A stretch of DNA of 64,000 nucleotides from contig NZ_QTPP01000020.1 in NCBI RefSeq assembly GCF_003853415.1, positions 1 through 64,000 of the forward strand. The letters run 5' to 3'. A program made the position numbers and the translations under genes. How positions within the stretch are numbered: position 1 is the stretch's first letter; every line of letters begins with the position of its first letter. This stretch comes from Burkholderia sp. Bp9142 (lineage in GTDB: Bacteria; Pseudomonadota; Gammaproteobacteria; Burkholderiales; Burkholderiaceae). The notes below the pieces were generated by a model, which was not told where the DNA came from, did not search any database, and was given only the letters and a program-made list of their open reading frames with translations. Shown piece by piece: positions 1 to 7,897 of this stretch.

Positions 1-458
1 TCGGTGCCGTAGTGCTCGGCCAGAAATCCCTGAATCTCGCGCACGCTCATGCCGCGGGCGTACATCGCGATGATGCGTTCGTCGAAGCCGGTGAAACGGC
101 GCTCGTGCTTGGGAATCAGGATCGGCTCGAAGCTGCCGTCACGGTCGCGGGGGACGTCGACCCGGACCGGACCACGATCGGTGATGACCGTCTTGCCGCT
201 GGCGCCGTTGCGCTCGTTGACCTGACCGGGCGGCTTGGGCTGACCCGACGGGTAGCCCAGATGCAGGTTCATCTCAGCGCCCATCGCGCGCTCGATGATT
301 GCCTTGTTGAACGCCAGCATCAGATCCTGGACCTCGGCCGGCGTCATCGGCCCCTTGACCAACTGGTCCAGCAATTCCTTGGGCAGTTCAGGCAGCGGCC
401 CGCGGGCCGCTGCCTGACGCGCTACAGTTTGCCTTTTCTTCTTCATCGGCATATCCAT
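1..458 (-). mobile_element. IS256-family transposase, N-terminal part (cut by window edge)
   Basis: The minus strand encodes about 152 residues with the typical start of an IS256/Mutator transposase: a basic leader, a 'GPMTPAEVQDLM' segment, 'MGAEMNLHLGY', then 'RNGASGKTV' and 'FDERIIAMYARGMS'. The catalytic DDE residues lie beyond position 1, so activity cannot be judged. I chose the ATG at 458; the ATG at 474 is out of frame. No terminal inverted repeat could be paired because only one end is present; the element end should lie between 459 and about 530. It sits inside the integrated element of region 1. Confidence 0.9.
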
Positions 459-528
459 GACTTTTACACCTCATGATATGCCTCGCCCACGAAATCACGG
501 ATAGGTCCCGTTTGACCGTCGCATCAAA

Positions 529-552
529 AAAGCCCGCAATCGCGGGCTTCAG
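529..552 (-). terminator. Rho-independent terminator after the OB-fold protein gene
   Basis: Seven-base arms AGCCCGC (531-537) and GCGGGCT (542-548) with a 4-nt loop, followed on the minus strand by a run of T. It ends the minus-strand gene at 572-1042. Confidence 0.8.
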
Positions 553-571
553 TTCATTCGTGCATCGACTG

Positions 572-1042
572 TTACGCCGGCGTGCAATCGCGCAGCATCG
601 GGCTACCGATCAGCCGACCGTCACCTTCGCAAGTCCACGTCACCTTCTTGCCTTTCTCGAGCGACGCCGCAAGTGCTTCGTGTTCTTTGCTCAGGTACGC
701 GTTGACGGGCATGAATTCGTTACTGGACCGAAGCTTCACCACGATATTGTCGAACGCATCCTTGTCGATGCTCTGAATCGTTCCGCTCACCGACAGGGCC
801 TTGCCCTTGTATTTTTGGTCTGCGGCGACTTCGTTTTTTTCGTATGCAGTGAAAAGCGCACCGGCCGTTACACTGACTTTCTCAACCGGCTTGGCAGCCT
901 CGCTTCCCGAGTTCGTCACGGTCGTTGAGTTCGACGCGGTTGATGTTCCTGTTGCGGGCTTCTCGCCAAAGATGGCTCCCACGATCCCAATAGCGAAAAC
1001 AACACCGACAACGATGCCAAGCACTTTGAGCAATTTCTTCAT
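572..1042 (-). CDS. Membrane-anchored OB-fold (tRNA_anti-like) protein
   Basis: Encodes 156 aa. Residues 1-20 (MKKLLKVLGIVVGVVFAIG) form a signal anchor or N-terminal transmembrane helix. A Thr/Ser/Ala-rich linker follows, then a domain from about residue 55 with 'LFTAYEKNEVAADQKYKGK.LSVSGTI.SID', the pattern of the tRNA_anti-like/OB-fold family found in small periplasmic or lipoprotein-like proteins. The ATG at 1042 has a GAGGGA ribosome site; the reading frame is open further upstream but lacks a better start. It is probably co-transcribed with the next membrane protein gene. Its role in the element is unknown; the family assignment is from recall of the motif, not a search. Confidence 0.7.
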   Translation of the reverse strand: MKKLLKVLGIVVGVVFAIGIVGAIFGEKPATGTSTASNSTTVTNSGSEAAKPVEKVSVTAGALFTAYEKNEVAADQKYKGKALSVSGTIQSIDKDAFDNIVVKLRSSNEFMPVNAYLSKEHEALAASLEKGKKVTWTCEGDGRLIGSPMLRDCTPA

Positions 1043-1094
1043 AGGTCCCTCGGATAGGTAGCGCGTTGCGCCTGTTGGAAATTGGTATAGGAGG

Positions 1095-1850
1095 TCAGCG
1101 ACGAGCTGCGTCAGCTTTCTGCCATGCTGCGCCGCCGTCGACGGCGACACACTGTCGGCGAACACCTGCCTGCATGACAACACTGCCTGGCGAATAGCGA
1201 TCGCCGCCGTACTCGCAATGACCTGGCGGTTCTGTTGCCGGTGCTTGTGCGGGAGCATCAGAGCGGTGCGTTACAACATACAGCGCCACAGCAATGGCTC
1301 CCGCTGCAGTCGCCGCGACCGCCACCGCGAGCCAGGGCGATCGCTTGCTCTGTTGATGCACCGGTGTGGGCGCGGGCACTGGTGAGGGCGAGGGGGCGGG
1401 CTCCGGTGTCGTCGCTGTAACGGCCGGCGGTACAGGGTTCTCAGCCGGCAAATCGCTCGGCGCCACCGGCTGCGGCGCGGCGGGTTCCGGCTCTTTGGCT
1501 TCCTGTTGTGCTGGCGCGGTTGGCGTCTGTGCGAGCGTGCCGTTCCGTATCCAGCCATTGAGGTACTTGATCGCACGCTCATACACATTGCGCGGCATCT
1601 CGTCCATTCGCTCGAAGTCGAACACCGTCATGAGCCGACGGTACACCATCAGCTTATCCGTGCCGGTTTTCTCCTCGATCTCGAACGCCTTGCGCGCGAT
1701 CGCGTTGCGCTGCCTATCGCTAATGAACTTCGTCACGACCGGAACCTGCTTCTCACTGTGGAAGTGAAAATTGACGTTCGCCTGTGCGCTGTTGCTCTTC
1801 ACATCCCCGCCGGCAACTTGCCCGACATCACCACTGAACTTCTGATTCAT
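1095..1850 (-). CDS. Predicted single-span membrane protein with GxVGQxxGGDV N-terminal motif
   Basis: Encodes 251 aa in four parts. Residues 1-30 carry 'MNQKFSGDVGQVAGGDV', a short motif also present at the C-terminus of the neighbouring repressor. Residues 40-105 hold a helical domain with 'RQRNAIARKAFEIEEKTG', resembling the C-terminal region of ORF6C/antirepressor-type phage proteins. A Pro/Ala-rich linker follows to about 165. A transmembrane helix (about 172-192) precedes a Cys-containing tail ('HCEYGGDRYSPGSVV', 'RRQCVAV') that looks like the DUF1496 fold. The domain order implies a cytoplasmic N-terminus and a periplasmic tail. It lies on the same strand as the repressor and may relay an envelope signal to it; that is inference. 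Confidence 0.7.
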   Translation of the reverse strand: MNQKFSGDVGQVAGGDVKSNSAQANVNFHFHSEKQVPVVTKFISDRQRNAIARKAFEIEEKTGTDKLMVYRRLMTVFDFERMDEMPRNVYERAIKYLNGWIRNGTLAQTPTAPAQQEAKEPEPAAPQPVAPSDLPAENPVPPAVTATTPEPAPSPSPVPAPTPVHQQSKRSPWLAVAVAATAAGAIAVALYVVTHRSDAPAQAPATEPPGHCEYGGDRYSPGSVVMQAGVRRQCVAVDGGAAWQKADAARR

Positions 1851-1904
1851 TGACTTCTTTTTCTCCTACGGCTGGCCTTGCCGTTTAGTGCTCTTTCGCT
1901 GTGG

Positions 1905-2360
1905 TCAGCTTTCCCGCTTCTTCTTTCGTCCTGTACCACCCATGTTGATTGAGAAAGGGGCCGTCACATCACCGGTAACGTGCTGACCGACGTTGGCGCC
2001 TTCGAAATTCTGATGAACCGTCGTGGTTTTCGTGGACTTTGGTGCGGTAGGTGTCTGCGTCATTCCTCCGATCATCCCAAGCACGCCGGCTCGGCCCTTC
2101 GGGTCGAGCGAGCGATAACCTGCCACCAACACTTCCTCATCACCCGACAGCTCAGTCGTGTTTCGTTGCCCCGTAAGGACGTAGAGCACATCGACACCAG
2201 CAGCAGCGATCTGCGCCAGATACACCGCATCAGGTGCTCGCTCCCCTTTTTCATAAAGGACCTGAGTTTTCTCCGTCACGCCGCCGCGTTCAGCAAACGC
2301 GCGCTGCGATAGAGAGGTGCGCTTCCGCTCATCGCGCAATCGATCGCCAATATTTACCAT
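1905..2360 (-). CDS. XRE/CI-like phage repressor
   Basis: Encodes 151 aa from the ATG at 2360. Residues 1-65 form a helix-turn-helix ('IGDRLRDERKRTSLSQRAFAERGGVTEKTQVLYEKGERAPD') followed by 'AAAGVDVLYVLTG', typical of lambda-repressor-like prophage regulators. The C-terminus has no peptidase S24 domain; it ends in 'VHQNFEGANVGQHVTGDV' and a Lys/Arg-rich tip. An alternative ATG at 2381 would add seven residues but overlaps the palindrome at 2380-2401. It is divergent from the small gene at 2443, the usual immunity-switch layout. Confidence 0.85.
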   Translation of the reverse strand: MVNIGDRLRDERKRTSLSQRAFAERGGVTEKTQVLYEKGERAPDAVYLAQIAAAGVDVLYVLTGQRNTTELSGDEEVLVAGYRSLDPKGRAGVLGMIGGMTQTPTAPKSTKTTTVHQNFEGANVGQHVTGDVTAPFSINMGGTGRKKKRES

Positions 2361-2375
2361 TCGGTTTGTTTTATG

Positions 2376-2404
2376 TTGCATACACACCGAACGGTGTGTA
2401 TTAT
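2376..2404 (+). promoter_or_regulatory. Promoter with a perfect palindromic operator in its spacer
   Basis: TTGCAT (2376-2381) and TATTAT (2399-2404) are separated by exactly 17 bp. The spacer is almost filled by a perfect inverted repeat, ATACACACCG-AA-CGGTGTGTAT (2380-2401). A protein bound there, most likely the divergent XRE repressor, would block this rightward promoter, which fires the early genes of the element. Confidence 0.8.
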
Positions 2405-2442
2405 CTGTGTTGTGCAAGGTTAACGAAGGGAAGTATACCGCC

Positions 2443-2679
2443 ATGCTTCGTAAGAAAGCTCCCGTTACACGCTCGCCGCGCGGCGTGTTATCCAGCAAGC
2501 CCGTCTACATGCGACTGATGCCGGACGAGCGCCGCGCGCTTGAGGAACTGTCCGCGTTCCTGAACCGCTCCACATCGAGCGTCGCCCGCCTGATTTACCT
2601 CGAGGGTGTTGAGCGGTACCGGGCCAAAGTTACCGGCTCGGCCACTCAACCGCACTCAAGTTCTTTTGCCGGGCGTTGA
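2443..2679 (+). CDS. Small ribbon-helix-helix-like DNA-binding protein
   Basis: Encodes 78 aa. The central 'KPVYMRLMPDERRALEELSAFLNRSTSSVARLIYLEGVERY' has the strand-helix-helix spacing of CopG/Arc-type proteins. It is the first gene right of the repressor promoter, the position of Cro in lambdoid phages, so it may be the antagonist of the repressor. The start ATG has a GAAGGG ribosome site 11 bases upstream. The family is inferred from pattern only. Confidence 0.7.
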   Translation: MLRKKAPVTRSPRGVLSSKPVYMRLMPDERRALEELSAFLNRSTSSVARLIYLEGVERYRAKVTGSATQPHSSSFAGR

Positions 2680-2682
2680 GTC

Positions 2683-2961
2683 ATGCAACCGCCCGCCCTC
2701 ATCGAACCCGCGTTACGCCATGCGCTGCATGGTCCCAAACGTCACGAAGTACAAACAGCGCTCGGATGGGACGACTCCGAAGTCAGTCGCTTCTTGAGCG
2801 GTGGCAAGGGCATCGTCATCGACAAGATTGACACACTTGTTGCGGCGGTGGGCTTCGTGTGCGTGACCCGCAAATATCTCGACGCTGTCGCGACCTTGGG
2901 TGAAGTCGGCATGTTCTGCCAATGCGCGCGTCAAGGTCGCGGCGAATGCAGCCGCCCGTAG
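2683..2961 (+). CDS. CII-like phage transcription regulator
   Basis: Encodes 92 aa. The N-terminal half resembles lambda CII family proteins: 'ALRHALHGPKRHEVQTALGWDDSEVSRFLSGGKGI' is a helix-turn-helix, and 'KIDTLVAAVGFVCVTRKYLDAV' follows. The C-terminal 'MFCQCARQGRGEC' has three cysteines, common in Burkholderia phage members. It starts three bases after the stop of the previous gene, so the two are one transcript. In lambda, CII activates the lysogeny promoters; here only the family similarity supports that role. Confidence 0.7.
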   Translation: MQPPALIEPALRHALHGPKRHEVQTALGWDDSEVSRFLSGGKGIVIDKIDTLVAAVGFVCVTRKYLDAVATLGEVGMFCQCARQGRGECSRP

Positions 2962-2972
2962 GAGCATCCGGA

Positions 2973-3221
2973 ATGAAATTGAAGTGCCATCACTGCGGCA
3001 GCCGCGCCGTCATTCGAACCAGCCGCACCCTGTCCGCTCTCGTTCGCGAGGCGTACTGCCAGTGCACCAACATCGAATGCGCGACGACCTACAAGATTCA
3101 CGTCGCGACCGTCCACACGATCGCGCCAAGCCTCAACCCGAATCCGCACGTCTACGTGCCGATCGGCAAAGTTGATCGGCTCCCGACCGATTCGCGTCAG
3201 CTCCCGCTGATCGACGCCTAA
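2973..3221 (+). CDS. Ogr/Delta-type zinc-finger late gene activator
   Basis: Encodes 82 aa starting 'MKLKCHHCGSRAVIRTSR' and continuing 'CQCTNIECATTYKIHVATVHTI'. The spacing CxxC...CxxxxC matches the Ogr (phage P2) and Delta (satellite P4) activators, which switch on P2-type late promoters. A GGAG ribosome site precedes the ATG. Its presence ties the element to the P2/P4 world: it either drives its own late genes beyond the window or, as P4 Delta does, those of a helper phage. Confidence 0.88.
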   Translation: MKLKCHHCGSRAVIRTSRTLSALVREAYCQCTNIECATTYKIHVATVHTIAPSLNPNPHVYVPIGKVDRLPTDSRQLPLIDA

Positions 3222-3309
3222 ACCCTAGCCCGCTTTTTCGCTGAACACCCATCGCGCCCGCTCTGCGGGCGTGAGGGACTCCTTTTGCCTGAAATTTCTT
3301 GGAGGCCGT

Positions 3310-3504
3310 ATGCAAACGCTAACTCCCGCTCCGATCGCCGCGCTCGCTGAATCGCTGTCCTACGACGAACGCGTCGCCTACCTCACGAAGATCTCTGCCG
3401 CCGACGTGCGCGTCGACGTGTTCGTCGCCTCTGCCCGTGCCCTGGGTTTCGTCGTGTCGTGGGACCTCGCACGCGGTACGCCGGTGCTCGACTGGATGCA
3501 CTGA
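3310..3504 (+). CDS. Small phage protein of unknown function
   Basis: Encodes 64 aa with a strong GGAGG ribosome site just upstream of the ATG. The sequence is mixed helical ('IAALAESLSYDERVAYLTKISAADVRVDVFVASARALGF') with no recognised motif. It lies in the rightward early operon between the Ogr-like gene and the primase. Confidence 0.7.
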   Translation: MQTLTPAPIAALAESLSYDERVAYLTKISAADVRVDVFVASARALGFVVSWDLARGTPVLDWMH

Positions 3505-3508
3505 CACG

Positions 3509-3703
3509 ATGCGCGCGCCCCTCACCGACGTCGAGCTTCGCGAAGCCTGGGAAGGCTTGCGCATAGTCGGCGACTTCGACAACGCTCCCCCAGCCACCCG
3601 CATCGTCTTCAAAAACGCGGCGCGCACTTGGCTGAACCGGAAAGCCGCCCCCGAGCCCCCGTCAATCGATGGGAAGCGCCGTGCCGCAAACGACTTCGAC
3701 TGA
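3509..3703 (+). CDS. Small phage protein of unknown function
   Basis: Encodes 64 aa ('MRAPLTDVELREAWEGLRIVGDF...'), predicted helical at the N-terminus with a basic middle ('KNAARTWLNRKAA'). It starts four bases after the preceding stop, consistent with translation from one operon mRNA. Not recognised. Confidence 0.65.
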   Translation: MRAPLTDVELREAWEGLRIVGDFDNAPPATRIVFKNAARTWLNRKAAPEPPSIDGKRRAANDFD

Positions 3704-3746
3704 CCGATCCGCGCCGGCCGCCGGCGCACTCACCTGGAACCACACC

Positions 3747-3941
3747 ATGAAGCCCTACGTTTTCAGCATCGGCGTGCTGCTGATGCTTTCCCTCTCCCTC
3801 ACCGGCGCCTACAGCCTTAGCGCCGACGTGCTGCGCCTGTTCGACGTTCGGAACGTCCGCGCGATCGCTTTCGCGATCGGCGTCGTCGCGATGATCGTCC
3901 TGGTCGCGGTGCTCGCCGTCACCGTTCCGCCGCGGGGTTGA
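3747..3941 (+). CDS. Small two-helix membrane protein
   Basis: Encodes 64 aa with two hydrophobic segments (about residues 4-24 and 40-60) separated by a charged loop. I chose the ATG at 3747; the open frame extends back to 3669 but that would overlap the preceding gene and add a non-hydrophobic leader. Small two-span proteins in prophage early regions sometimes act in superinfection exclusion; nothing in this sequence proves that. Confidence 0.55.
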   Translation: MKPYVFSIGVLLMLSLSLTGAYSLSADVLRLFDVRNVRAIAFAIGVVAMIVLVAVLAVTVPPRG

Positions 3942-3945
3942 TGAC

Positions 3946-4332
3946 ATGGACGCACAAGAATTCGAAATCCTGGCCTTCAACGCCACCAACATGCCGCGCG
4001 ATATGTACTTCTGCGCCACTGCCAATTCAACTTGGTCCGACCCGGACGTCATCCTCCACGCCGACGGCCGTATCACTGTCGCCGATCGCATGACGGTCGA
4101 TGAAGCGGCCCGTGCATTCTGGATCGCGGTGCGACGCTTCAATCCGTTCCTGCCGAAGCTCGACCGCGAGCAATGCGTGCGCGTCATCGTCGCGAAGCTC
4201 ATGTCGCACCACGGATTCGAGCTCGCCAACCCGAACGCGGACGTGCTCGAGCTCGAGAATCCCCGCGCCCGCGCTTCGGTATCTCTGGCGCGCGAGATCG
4301 TCGATGCGCTGCTCGCAGACAAGCAGGGGTGA
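3946..4332 (+). CDS. Hypothetical phage early protein
   Basis: Encodes 128 aa, soluble, starting 'MDAQEFEILAFNATNMPRDMYFCATANSTW' and containing 'VDEAARAFWIAVRRFNP'. The codon use matches the flanking early genes, and it is packed tightly between them. I do not recognise a family with confidence. Confidence 0.7.
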   Translation: MDAQEFEILAFNATNMPRDMYFCATANSTWSDPDVILHADGRITVADRMTVDEAARAFWIAVRRFNPFLPKLDREQCVRVIVAKLMSHHGFELANPNADVLELENPRARASVSLAREIVDALLADKQG

Positions 4333-4336
4333 CGCG

Positions 4337-4492
4337 ATGTCAAAAGCATGGAACAGCTACACCCGGGAAATCATGCTCGAAATGATCGCTGAGTGGCGAG
4401 CAGCGGAATTGGGTACGTGGGGACGCGTCCTGCTCCGGCGCCGAATCGGGGAGCTCCTGGACGAACTCGGCGGCCTGGCCGGGGAGTGGTGA
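4337..4492 (+). CDS. Small basic phage protein
   Basis: Encodes 51 aa ('MSKAWNSYTREIMLEMIAEWRAAELGTWGRVLLRRRIGELL...'), a single amphipathic helical protein. It starts four bases after the preceding stop and ends two bases before the next ATG. Tight packing is the main support; no family recognised. Confidence 0.55.
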   Translation: MSKAWNSYTREIMLEMIAEWRAAELGTWGRVLLRRRIGELLDELGGLAGEW

Positions 4493-4494
4493 AC

Positions 4495-4857
4495 ATGGCG
4501 CACGAACCCACCATCCGTTACGAGCTGCTGACTTCGGCCGGCCTGCGCACCGTCGCCGGCGATCACGTCGTCATTCCGAACGACGCCGGCGCCGCGTTCG
4601 GTATCCATGCCGAGCCGCACGTACGCGACGGCCACCCCGAAAAGTGGATCGTCACGCACCTGGCCTCGGGCATCCGGATCGGCCACGGCGCAACGCGTAC
4701 CGCCGCACTCGCGAGGGCGACGTCGAATGTCGATCGCAACCGCGACCGCCTGCGCGCCACGCTCGACCAGGCGACGACCTCGCGCTACGAGCTGCAGCAC
4801 GCCGTTCAACGCCTGCAACAGAACCGCAACGACATCCTCGGAGGTGCAGCAGCATGA
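4495..4857 (+). CDS. Hypothetical phage protein with C-terminal coiled coil
   Basis: Encodes 120 aa. The N-terminal half is beta-rich ('IRYELLTSAGLRTVAGDHVVIPNDAGAAFGIHAEP'); the C-terminal half ('RATSNVDRNRDRLRATLDQATTSRYELQHAVQRLQQNRND') is a predicted coiled coil. Its stop overlaps the ATG of the next gene (ATGA), indicating translational coupling. Not recognised. Confidence 0.65.
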   Translation: MAHEPTIRYELLTSAGLRTVAGDHVVIPNDAGAAFGIHAEPHVRDGHPEKWIVTHLASGIRIGHGATRTAALARATSNVDRNRDRLRATLDQATTSRYELQHAVQRLQQNRNDILGGAAA

Positions 4858-5102
4858 CGCACACGACCACCCCTCACGATGCCGCGCTCGCGGCTTCCAT
4901 CGCGGCAGCCGCCGACGTCCTGCGCTTCGACCACGGGCCCGGCGGCCTGCAGCGCGTCGCGGTGCTCGCGCTGTTCGTCAGTGTCCTCGGCGATCGCCTG
5001 GCGCTGGCCTTCCCCGCGTCGGCCGGCGCGCTCCGCGCGCTCGTCGACAGCCCCGCGACACCCGGCAATCCTGCCGCCCTCTCTCTGCATCAACAGCAAT
5101 AA
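4854..5102 (+). CDS. Hypothetical phage protein upstream of the primase
   Basis: Encodes 82 aa, Ala-rich and helical. It overlaps the preceding gene by four bases and ends two bases before the primase-helicase ATG, so it belongs to the same early operon. No recognisable motif. Confidence 0.6.
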   Translation: MTHTTTPHDAALAASIAAAADVLRFDHGPGGLQRVAVLALFVSVLGDRLALAFPASAGALRALVDSPATPGNPAALSLHQQQ

Positions 5103-5104
5103 CG

Positions 5105-7897
5105 ATGGCCTCGATCGACGAACTGAAACAACGCATCGACCTGCACGACCTCGCCGACCGCCTCGGCATGAAGCGCGGTCGCGGCGGCGACAAGGCGCTC
5201 TACCACTCGCCGCAGCACGACGACAAGAGCCCGTCTCTGTCGATCTACGTGAACCATCCGAAGCACGGCACCGGCTGGCGCGACCACAGCGCCGACGTCG
5301 GTGGCTCGTGCATCGACCTGGTCATTCACGTGCGCGGCGGCTCCGTCGCCGACGCGGTGCGCTACCTGCACGACGCGTACGGCATTCCGCTCGACCGTCC
5401 GGCGCCGGCCGAGCGCCGCGAGAAAACGACCGTCGAATACATCGCCGATCGGTGCTTCGCCGAACGCGACCAGGTGCGCGAATACCTTACCGGTCGTGGC
5501 ATTTCCGCCAGCGCGATCGACGCGGCGATCGCCGCGCGCTCGCTAGGCTTCAACACGTGGACCAGCTCGAAGGTCGCCGCCGGCGAAGTCGGCCACGCCG
5601 GCCCGGCCGTTGCGTTCATCGTGCGCGGGGCCGGCGACGGTCGCGTCGTCGCCGTCGACATGCGCTATATCGATCCGGCGCTCAACGGCAGCGTCAAGAC
5701 GCAAACCCAGGGCGACAAGGCCGGCTACGGCTGGACCGCGGACCCTCGCCGGCTTGACAAAGCGAAGCGCGTGTTCATCGTCGAAAGCGCGATCAATGCG
5801 CTGTCGATCGACACCTGTGCGCTGCTTGGCACGGCCGCACTCGCGCTGCGCGGTCTGGCGAACGTCGACGGCATCGACTTCGCGTTCTTGCGCGGCAAGC
5901 AGGTCGTAATCTGCCTGGACAACGACGAACCATTCGCGGACGGCCACCCGCGCGCCGGCCGCCGCCCTGGGCCAGAGGCTGCGTGGGCGCTTTACGAACG
6001 GCTCACGGCGCTGAACATCAGCGCCATGCTCGTCGACCAGGCCGGCTGGCTCGCCGACCTCGCGGACGGCGAGAAGACCGCCAAGCCCATCAACGACGTG
6101 AACGACTACCTGCAGATGCGCGGCGCGGCCGGGCTGCAACACGCGCTCGAGCAGCTCGAGCCGTGGCTCATCGCCGGCATGCCGGGCGACGCCACGCGAC
6201 GCGGCCGGCCGCGCATTTTCCTGCCGTCGCACGACTTCGCGCAGTACTGGCGATTCCGCGTCCGGCCGGACTTCACCAGCTACATCACGAAGATGGACCG
6301 CAACGAGGAATCCGGCGTCGAAACGCCCGTCGTGACGGACCTGTGCGGCTTCCGCATTGCCGGCATCAGCCGCGTGTCCGTCGCGAGCGCGACGTCGACC
6401 ATGACGGGCGACGCCGACCAGGCGCCCACCGTCTATTTCGCCGTGTCCGTCCAGGCGCCGCGCCACGGCGCGCAGCTCGTGCGCCGCGTGATGCTCGACG
6501 ACCAGCTCCACAACGTCGACCAGTGGGGCAAGTTCGGCCCGATCTGGGCGCCGGCGCCATTCAAGCGGATGGTCAACATCCTCGAGCGCGGCGCCGACCT
6601 CGGCGCCCGTCAGGCAGCCAACTTCGTCGGCCTCGCCTGGCGCGACGGCCGCCTGATCGTCAACGAAGGCCCGGACTGCTACTTCACCGAAGCCGACAAG
6701 CAGTGCCCGTATCACAACCTGACCTTCCCGACCGGCCCGGCCAGCGACGCGCGCCGCGTCATCACCGCGTACCAGGCGACGTTCAAACAGAACGCCGCGA
6801 CGATCCCGCTCGTGTGGGCGCTCGGCGGCCACCTGAAGGCGCTGCTCGGTTTCTGGCCGCACATTACGATTCAGGCGAACAAGGGCGCGGGTAAGTCGAC
6901 ACTCATCAAGCGCCTCGAGCGCTCGCTCGCGTTCACGATGTTCTCCGGGCAGTCGCTGCAGACCGAGTTCCGCCTGCTGACCAGCATCAGCCACACGAGC
7001 CACCCGGTCGGATGGGAAGAGCTGTCCGCGCGCCGGCAGGACGTGATCGACAAGGCAGTCGGCCTGCTGCAGGAGAACTACCAGTACACCGTGACACGTC
7101 GCGGCACCGACATGACGGAATACCTGTTGTGCGCGCCCGTGATGCTCGCCGGCGAGGACGTGCCCGTGCGCAGCCTGCTCGGCAAGCTCGTGCGCACGAC
7201 GCTGACCGGCAAGCGCGGCCCGCTGATGCCCGATGATCTGCCGCGCTTCCCCGTTCGGCAGTGGCTCGAATTCCTCGCCGGCCTGGACAAGCGCGCCGTA
7301 GCCGACCAGTACGCGACGCTGCGCGACAAGGCCCTGGCCAACTGCCGCGCGAGCGGCGAGGACGACGGCGCGAAGCGGATGGCCGGCAACTATGCGGCCA
7401 TCGCGCTCGCCTGGCGCTACCTGTGCGAGTTCGCCGGCATGGACCCGAGCGAAGGGGACTTCCCGCGCGACCTGCTCACCGAAATGAACGGCCACATCTC
7501 CGAGACCAGTTCCGATCGTGAGCCGTGGGTCTGGATCATGGAAACCGCGATGTCGGAAATGGACTGCGGCAACTACAAGCACCCGTTCACCTTCGACACT
7601 GTCGACGGCGAGTTCTGCCTGCTGCTGAATACCGGCCACGTCATGGACCACCTGGCGCACACGAGCGCACTGCGCGACAAATGGAACGGCCTGCCCGTGA
7701 AATCCGATCGCGTGTTCAAGGCGCAGCTCAAGCACGCCGGCGTCATCGTCGGCGACAAGGAAGTCGAGCGCCGGATCTACACGCGTCGCGTGCGCTACCT
7801 CACGCCGATCTCCGTCGACCGTCTGGCCGCGTTTGGCCTGCACGTGTCCATCCGCGAAGACTTGGCGACCGATGCATTGCAGGGGGCCGCAGCGTGA
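5105..7897 (+). CDS. Primase-helicase: Toprim and P-loop ATPase, satellite/phage replication protein
   Basis: Encodes 930 aa. Residues 1-90 correspond to a CHC2-type primase zinc domain ('LYHSPQHDDKSPSLSIYV', 'GWRDHSADVGGSCIDLVIHVRGGSVADAVRYL'), but most of the expected zinc-binding cysteines are absent. A Toprim core follows near residues 215-275 ('RVFIVESAINALS', 'VVICLDNDEP'). The C-terminal half resembles DUF927-type helicases, with a Walker A motif 'ANKGAGKSTL' near residue 595. Such proteins initiate and prime replication in P4-like satellites and many Burkholderia prophages. Repeats of TTTTGCCCC lie directly downstream and may be its origin. Confidence 0.88.
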   Translation: MASIDELKQRIDLHDLADRLGMKRGRGGDKALYHSPQHDDKSPSLSIYVNHPKHGTGWRDHSADVGGSCIDLVIHVRGGSVADAVRYLHDAYGIPLDRPAPAERREKTTVEYIADRCFAERDQVREYLTGRGISASAIDAAIAARSLGFNTWTSSKVAAGEVGHAGPAVAFIVRGAGDGRVVAVDMRYIDPALNGSVKTQTQGDKAGYGWTADPRRLDKAKRVFIVESAINALSIDTCALLGTAALALRGLANVDGIDFAFLRGKQVVICLDNDEPFADGHPRAGRRPGPEAAWALYERLTALNISAMLVDQAGWLADLADGEKTAKPINDVNDYLQMRGAAGLQHALEQLEPWLIAGMPGDATRRGRPRIFLPSHDFAQYWRFRVRPDFTSYITKMDRNEESGVETPVVTDLCGFRIAGISRVSVASATSTMTGDADQAPTVYFAVSVQAPRHGAQLVRRVMLDDQLHNVDQWGKFGPIWAPAPFKRMVNILERGADLGARQAANFVGLAWRDGRLIVNEGPDCYFTEADKQCPYHNLTFPTGPASDARRVITAYQATFKQNAATIPLVWALGGHLKALLGFWPHITIQANKGAGKSTLIKRLERSLAFTMFSGQSLQTEFRLLTSISHTSHPVGWEELSARRQDVIDKAVGLLQENYQYTVTRRGTDMTEYLLCAPVMLAGEDVPVRSLLGKLVRTTLTGKRGPLMPDDLPRFPVRQWLEFLAGLDKRAVADQYATLRDKALANCRASGEDDGAKRMAGNYAAIALAWRYLCEFAGMDPSEGDFPRDLLTEMNGHISETSSDREPWVWIMETAMSEMDCGNYKHPFTFDTVDGEFCLLLNTGHVMDHLAHTSALRDKWNGLPVKSDRVFKAQLKHAGVIVGDKEVERRIYTRRVRYLTPISVDRLAAFGLHVSIREDLATDALQGAAA

